Under the pieces are notes generated by a model, which ran no database searches, had not been told where the DNA came from, and saw only the letters and a program-made list of their open reading frames with translations. From contig JACRBT010000004.1 in NCBI GenBank assembly GCA_016234445.1, positions 248,001-312,000 on the forward strand: a stretch of DNA of 64,000 nucleotides, written 5' to 3'. A program made the translations under genes and the position numbers. Shown piece after piece: positions 61,001-64,000 of this stretch (within the stretch, counting starts at the first letter, position 1; each line of letters starts with the position of its first letter). The DNA is from Chloroflexota bacterium (lineage in GTDB: Bacteria > Chloroflexota > Dehalococcoidia > Tepidiformales > Tepidiformaceae).

Positions 61001-61655
61001 AGAGGGCGGCATGCTGGGCGGCGCGTTCCGCCTGGCGGCTCAACTGGGCAAGGCGCGGCTCGATCTCCCCGATGACGATGTTGACCTTCGCCATGTTCTC
61101 GCGGGTGGCGGCCAGACGGTCCTGCGCCTCCTTGATCTTGACCCGGAAGCGCTTCACGTCGGCGGCTTCGTCGAGGAACGAGCGGCGCTCGTCGGGCGTC
61201 ATGCTCAGGACCTCGTCGACGAGCCCCTGCCCCATGATCGTGTAGCTGTTCTGGCCGACGTCGCCCTTCATCAGGAGGTCGATCACGTCGCGAAGGCGGA
61301 CGCGGGAGCCGTTCAGCAGGTACTCGGACTCGCCGTTGCGGTAGACACGGCGGCCGACTTCGACTTCGGAGAACTCGACCGGCAGCCAGCGGTCTTCGTT
61401 GTCGAGGGTGAGGATGACTTCGGCCATGCCGACGGCGGCGCGCCCGCTCGTGCCCGAGAAGATGACGTCTTCCTGCTTCCGGGCGCGGAGGAGGCGGATG
61501 CTCTGTTCGCCGAGGACCCAGCGGATGGCGTCGGAGACGTTGCTCTTGCCCGAGCCGTTGGGGCCGACGACCGCCGTGATCCCGCTGCCGTACTCGAACG
61601 TCGTCCGGTTGGCGAAACTCTTGAAGCCCTGGATTGACAGCTTCTTGAGGTACAC
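58005..61655 (-). CDS. smc: Chromosome segregation protein SMC
   Basis: 1216 residues. N-terminal ATPase half with Walker A '[23 protein letters not shown]', two long coiled coils, a hinge (~510-660, '[13 protein letters not shown]... [20 protein letters not shown]' region) and C-terminal half with signature '[19 protein letters not shown]', Walker B '[16 protein letters not shown]', D- and H-loops. Condenses and sorts the chromosome with ScpA/ScpB, which are not here. GTG start one base after the rnc stop. Confidence 0.96.
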   Translation of the reverse strand: MYLKKLSIQGFKSFANRTTFEYGSGITAVVGPNGSGKSNVSDAIRWVLGEQSIRLLRARKQEDVIFSGTSGRAAVGMAEVILTLDNEDRWLPVEFSEVEVGRRVYRNGESEYLLNGSRVRLRDVIDLLMKGDVGQNSYTIMGQGLVDEVLSMTPDERRSFLDEAADVKRFRVKIKEAQDRLAATRENMAKVNIVIGEIEPRLAQLSRQAERAAQHAALSAELGEALRTFYGYRWAEAQNAVVRARAGLDQRVAEQAAAQDRVTQLKEQLRALGEEIRKRREAISRRDTRSLDIDQRLASVEQSTALDRERHAMVASRGEELRLEIDALEAEKMTLSTTDVDEGRRGLEVVEEAEQAKAHLASCRDALEMSEREYAAVRSRVHELRDGAEADERRAGGAAADREAASRRIAELEREGEQLVVRRKQLLLELIAYGRRFMELRERTWQAESELGAARDDAEDARERLLRVQDEVRSYEQASNQDLRELDHLEGRLDALRRVQAEHDGVAAGTRNVLIMGQALIEGVQPGSLGEPPEIQGVVGLLARQLKVPAGMETAVNAALEQRLHAVIVENEQVALQAVEALQHRRHGRAQFLPLDTVRHVYPLNLQKERGVVGVAAKLVRCENKFRPLVDTLLGRVIIVEDVQTGLRMIRRSLGAVVTLDGTYIEQTGVITGGASGAEESAFTRQREMEELPERITELRDRTAVSAHQLQNARQAIEQLATKAHEAEAAYDALRRALDAARTELERERDRLHRLRREMDAVNSKRSGIAREREGRERAIAQATQAEAQLSGRRDERRTTMAALEADLTAATNRRENALKAVSEASGRLASVEGERRTLLLMREQHEKAIERLANQIAARRLQARNLELEANVISERLTRLQSQHQAILLERERFSDDAAPDRDELHRFEAHERQVQEDYQDAQSSLLAIERRRLDVETEVGRAQEHIESLRLEMEREGLAADRGGRVVTAEEAAAGIESATEEAGAPRVQGGALLDVDEARSRIEELRRQIRRIGPINEEAPEDYRESQERYEFLTTQMRDLADAETQLREVIADLNEEIRSRFGVTFELVNKAFGEYFDAFFGGGSASLMLTDPDNLAEAGIEIEAQPPGKRIKSLSLLSGGERSLTAVALLFALLSANPAPFCVLDEVDAALDEANVGRFTAALKKLAERTQFLIVTHNRRTVEVADAIYGVSMGKDGVSKVLSLRIADLPQN

Positions 61656-61656
61656 G

Positions 61657-62394
61657 TCAGCCCTCCAGCCCGCCGGGCCGCGACAACAAGGCGACGGCGT
61701 GGCCCGCTGCCTGCTGTTGCGCTTCCCGCTTGCTCGCCCCGCTCCCCCTGCCCAGCAGGTTCGGCCCGACCTTCACCTCGACCGTGAAGCGCCGTCCAGC
61801 CTCGCCGGCAGCCTCCTCCACCGTCACATACTCGGGCGGTTCGTGCCACCGCGCCTGAACCAGGTGCTGCAGGTTCGACTTCGGGTCCAGCGGCTCTCCC
61901 TCCCGGCGGACCCGCGCGAGTTCTGGCTTGAGCAGGCGGCGGCAGAGGGCGCCAGCCTTGCGAAGGCCCTGGCCGGTGTACACGGCGCCGATGATCGCTT
62001 CGAGCCCACCCGCGAGATTGCGTTCGCGGTGGCGGCCGCCGGCTGCCTCTTCCCCGCGGCCGAGGATGAGGTGGTCGCCGAGGTGGAGGCGGTGCGCCGC
62101 CCGGGCGAGCGTGGTGCCGCGGACGATCCCGGCGCGCATCCGGGTCAGCGGGCCTTCGCCGGCGTCGGGGAACCAGCGGAAGAGCTGGTCCGCCACGACC
62201 ATCCCAAGGATGGCGTCACCGAGGAACTCGAGGCGTTCGTTGGAGATGGCTGCGGCGTCCGTTTCGTTGAGATAAGAGGAGTGGGTCAGGGCTTGCTGGA
62301 GGAGGGCGTCCGGGAGCGAGGCGATGCCCAGCCGCTCGATGAGCGCTTCGCGAGTCGCGGGTTCAGCCAGCGGCACGGGACCCCCTGCCAGCAT
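61657..62394 (-). CDS. rnc: Ribonuclease III
   Basis: 245 residues. RNase III domain with 'NERLEFLGDAILGMVVADQLF' signature (Mg-binding E and D), 'NLAGGLEAIIGAVYTGQG' second acidic site, then dsRNA-binding domain ('DPKSNLQHLVQARWHEPPEY... GSGASKREAQQQAAGHAV'). Processes rRNA and double-stranded RNA. Start is either this ATG or a GTG 18 bases inside with a better AGGGGG site. Classical rnc-smc-ftsY order. Confidence 0.95.
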   Translation of the reverse strand: MLAGGPVPLAEPATREALIERLGIASLPDALLQQALTHSSYLNETDAAAISNERLEFLGDAILGMVVADQLFRWFPDAGEGPLTRMRAGIVRGTTLARAAHRLHLGDHLILGRGEEAAGGRHRERNLAGGLEAIIGAVYTGQGLRKAGALCRRLLKPELARVRREGEPLDPKSNLQHLVQARWHEPPEYVTVEEAAGEAGRRFTVEVKVGPNLLGRGSGASKREAQQQAAGHAVALLSRPGGLEG

Positions 62395-62437
62395 CGCCCT
62401 GTCCGGTCGAGGGACGAAGAAATGCTAAAGTTCCATG

Positions 62438-62467
62438 ATCATATGGACCGGGTTTTGCCGATGTCAA
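62438..62467 (-). promoter_or_regulatory. rnc promoter
   Basis: Consensus -35 TTGACA (62462-62467), 18 bases, -10 TATGAT (62438-62443) on the minus strand; the strongest sigma-70-like promoter in the window. Confidence 0.75.
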
Positions 62468-62482
62468 GGATAACGCTATGAT
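62455..62482 (+). promoter_or_regulatory. Divergent promoter of zinc-protein operon
   Basis: -35 TTGCCG (62455-62460), 16 bases, -10 TATGAT (62477-62482). It overlaps the -35 end of the rnc promoter, so the two would compete for RNA polymerase. Confidence 0.55.
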
Positions 62483-62504
62483 CCCGGCAGACCCCCATTT
62501 ACCT

Positions 62505-62888
62505 ATGACAACTACGAAAAATTCATGCAGCGTCTGTGGCGAAGGCCTCACCGAGGCCACCTCGGCGATCTGCAACTCCTGCGGCGAGCCCTACCACCTG
62601 AACCAGCGCGCCGACATCCCCGGCAAGGACTGCGGCGAGGTCTGGATCGACGAAGGCCACCTCGCCCTCGAGTTCGCCTGCAACACCTGCCTGAACCCCC
62701 CGCTGGAACCCGGCGGCCTCGACGACGTGCTCGACATCGAAGAAGCCGCGGCACTGGCGGGCGTGGCCGCGGGTGCCCTCGAAGCGGCGGCCGGGATGGG
62801 GGCGCTGCGCCACCGGAAGACCGGGAGCGGAACCTATCTCTTCTCCCGGGGCGACGTGATGGAGTTTCGCGAAGGCGGCAATGCGTGA
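62505..62888 (+). CDS. Small zinc-finger protein with C-terminal HTH
   Basis: 127 residues. N-terminal treble-clef/RING-like region (~8-65) with Cys pairs 'CSVCGEG', 'CNSCGEPYHLNQ' and 'CGEVW... CNTCLN' (C and H spacing like PHD/RING fingers). C-terminal part 'LDIEEAAALAGVAAGALEAAAGMGALRHRKTGSGTYLFSRGDVMEF' reads as a MerR/excisionase-type winged HTH, so a zinc-dependent DNA-binding protein. The ATG at 62478 lies inside the -10 box, so 62505 is taken as start. 3' end overlaps the next gene by eight bases. Confidence 0.6.
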   Translation: MTTTKNSCSVCGEGLTEATSAICNSCGEPYHLNQRADIPGKDCGEVWIDEGHLALEFACNTCLNPPLEPGGLDDVLDIEEAAALAGVAAGALEAAAGMGALRHRKTGSGTYLFSRGDVMEFREGGNA

Positions 62889-63108
62889 CCTCTGCTGCGA
62901 ATGCGGTGAACCGGCCGGGCGCTCGAGCGTGCTCATCTGTGCCGACTGCGGCGCCTGGTTCCACAGCCCCGACGAGCGCGTCGCCGAAGACGGGCGGAAA
63001 TGCGGTGTCCACGTGATCGGTTTCCGGCAACTGCTCGGGCGCGACGTGGTGCCCCTTTGCCTGCGCTGCGACATGGCCTTCCGCTTGCGCTACGGTATCC
63101 CCTCATGA
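62881..63108 (+). CDS. Small zinc-finger protein, partner of the upstream one
   Basis: 75 residues with the same finger plan as its neighbour: 'CCECGEP', 'CADCGAWFHSPDE' and 'CGVHVIG... CLRCDMAF' (CxxC..CxxC-x-x-x-H..C...CxxC), but no HTH. Probably a zinc-ribbon adaptor. Overlaps both neighbours, so one message is read by coupled ribosomes. Similarity to the first protein suggests duplication. Confidence 0.6.
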   Translation: MRDLCCECGEPAGRSSVLICADCGAWFHSPDERVAEDGRKCGVHVIGFRQLLGRDVVPLCLRCDMAFRLRYGIPS

Positions 63109-63434
63109 CGACGAAACGGCGCGAACGCAAGACGCCCCGGGCGGCCCACGCCCCTGCGGCGGCCGGGTCGACCCAGCCCCAGGCCGGACTGCCGCCCCTG
63201 CCCCCCTGGCACTGGCGGACGTTTCCCGTCTACTTCGCGGGGGCGCTCGGGTTGTTCCTGGGCGTCTACGCGGGCTACCTGGTCGGTTTCGTCCACGCCG
63301 AGACGGGCAACGGCACGCCCACGCTGGTCCTGTTCGTGACCGCGGCACTGCTGCTGGGATTCGGGCTCTCGCGGCTCACTTCCCGGCTGATGATCACTCG
63401 CCGCTGGGTGAAGCCGCGGCCAAAGCGAAAATAA
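63105..63434 (+). CDS. Small two-helix membrane protein, function unknown
   Basis: 109 residues. Basic, Pro/Ala-rich N-terminus (~1-38), transmembrane helices ~42-64 and ~74-92, basic C-terminal tail (RRWVKPRPKRK). ATG overlaps the stop of the zinc-protein gene (ATGA), so third in that operon. No family recognised. Confidence 0.65.
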   Translation: MTTKRRERKTPRAAHAPAAAGSTQPQAGLPPLPPWHWRTFPVYFAGALGLFLGVYAGYLVGFVHAETGNGTPTLVLFVTAALLLGFGLSRLTSRLMITRRWVKPRPKRK

Positions 63435-63451
63435 GGACGAGGAGCGCCCCG

Positions 63452-64000
63452 ATGGTGTTTTCTGGAGTCGCGCTCACGGGCGCAAGCGTCGAAGAGCACG
63501 TCCGCACGGCCGTCGAAGCCGAACGGGACGGCTACACAACCGGCTGGGTGACCGAAGTTTCCGGGGCCGACGCGGTGACCGTGATGGCCGCCGCCGCGAT
63601 CGCCACGACCACCCTCCGGCTCTCCACCGGAATCGTCTCGACGTACGTGCGGAGCCCCTACCTCGCGGCGATGACCTTCCATTCGCTGGCCGACCTCTCG
63701 GGTGGCCGCGTCGCCGCCGGCTTTGGGACCAGCACCCCCGCGATCGTCACCGGCTGGCACGGGATCCCCTTCGAGCGGCCCCTCGCCACCACGCGTGAAT
63801 TCGTCGACCTCTTCCGGAAGTTGCTTGCGGGCGAGCGCGTGAAAAGCAGCGGCCGCTTCGAGATCCGCGGCGCCTCCCTCCGTGGGCCGGCAAAGGGCGG
63901 CCCGATGCGCGTCTACCTGGCCGCGCTCAACGACGGCATGCTCTCGCTCGCGGGCGAAATCGCCGACGGGGTGATCCTCAACTTCCCGACGCCCGGCTAC
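63452..64000 (+). CDS. LLM-class (F420-type) oxidoreductase, N-terminal part
   Basis: First 183 residues; the gene runs off the window. Luciferase-like TIM barrel: 'EAERDGYTTGWVTEVSGADAVTVMAAAAIATTTLRLSTGIVSTYVRSPYLAAMTFHSLADLSGGRVAAGFGTSTPAIVTGWHGIPFERP' is typical of F420-dependent LLM enzymes, with 'MRVYLAALNDGMLSLAGEIADGVIL' the next segment. Uses F420 or FMN to oxidise or reduce an unknown substrate. GAGGAG site before ATG, 17 bases after the previous gene. Confidence 0.87.
   Translation, partial: MVFSGVALTGASVEEHVRTAVEAERDGYTTGWVTEVSGADAVTVMAAAAIATTTLRLSTGIVSTYVRSPYLAAMTFHSLADLSGGRVAAGFGTSTPAIVTGWHGIPFERPLATTREFVDLFRKLLAGERVKSSGRFEIRGASLRGPAKGGPMRVYLAALNDGMLSLAGEIADGVILNFPTPGY

Noticed and set aside
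58113-61637. Very long open frame (over 1100 codons) opposite smc
   Set aside because: The minus strand encodes a complete SMC with all motifs; long antisense frames are normal in high-GC genes. The same applies to frames opposite otsA, dapA, mutS, nuoF and the DUF2298 gene.
1-64000. tRNA, rRNA, CRISPR, insertion sequence or prophage
   Set aside because: No T-arm-like or rRNA stretches, spaced direct repeats, transposase or phage genes were noticed by eye; a covariance-model scan would be decisive.

Overview
This 64 kb window is a high-GC bacterial chromosome segment packed almost wall to wall with housekeeping and metabolic genes. The best guess is a Chloroflexota genome, possibly Dehalococcoidia-like. 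The grounds are a Chlor_Arch_YYY/DUF2298 protein beside an Agl23-type (TIGR03663-like) membrane protein, a pair known mainly from Chloroflexi and haloarchaea, plus an F420-type luciferase-like oxidoreductase, a CHRD protein and abundant GTG/TTG starts. The class is inference. No rRNA, tRNA, CRISPR array, phage or insertion sequence was seen. No gene-free stretch exceeds 300 bases; the longest are 4284-4564 and 1424-1698, and both hold leader-peptide structures.

Layout. 1-4.5 kb: edge of a TVP38/DedA-like membrane protein, degenerate GGDEF protein, short ArgA-type acetyltransferase with an Arg-containing leader ORF, lipoprotein, CHRD protein, and a class I/II aminotransferase preceded by what looks like a complete alanine attenuator. 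4.5-11.8 kb: amidase, gatA-gatC, a large class A penicillin-binding protein, formyltransferase. 12-20.5 kb: acyl-CoA dehydrogenase, lipoprotein, secreted zinc metalloprotease, FmdB-type zinc ribbon, Cys-rich protein coupled to a double-hotdog (MaoC-like) protein, thiamine pyrophosphokinase, repeat-containing secreted protein, phosphodiesterase-like protein. 20.8-29.3 kb: dapA, RodZ-like HTH protein with a PASTA domain, rimO, SDR, dienelactone hydrolase, otsA-otsB, glycerophosphodiesterase, PAP2 protein. 29.3-34 kb: branched-chain amino acid synthesis (ridA, ilvB, ilvN on minus; leuB on plus). 34-39.7 kb: hydrolase, second FmdB protein, DUF1461 protein, CoA-ligase alpha subunit, GrpB protein, second acyl-CoA dehydrogenase.

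39.8-62.4 kb is one unbroken minus-strand run: rnc-smc-ftsY, then three large membrane proteins of a predicted polyprenyl-linked glycosylation or envelope pathway, a lysylphosphatidylglycerol-synthase-like flippase protein, an FAD amine oxidase, nuoE-nuoF-like genes, a nucleotidyltransferase-fold protein, mutS and mutL. Most junctions overlap by four bases (ATGA or GTGA), which indicates translational coupling. 62.5-64 kb on plus: two small Cys-rich zinc proteins (one with an HTH), a small membrane protein and the start of an LLM-family oxidoreductase.

Regulation. Eight start codons lie exactly six bases downstream of a good -10 hexamer, so transcription would begin at the start codon: this genome appears to use leaderless mRNAs for operon-leading genes and Shine-Dalgarno sites mainly inside operons. 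Several genes carry short upstream ORFs. The most striking is a 24-codon leader containing eight consecutive alanine codons followed by an intrinsic terminator upstream of the aminotransferase.
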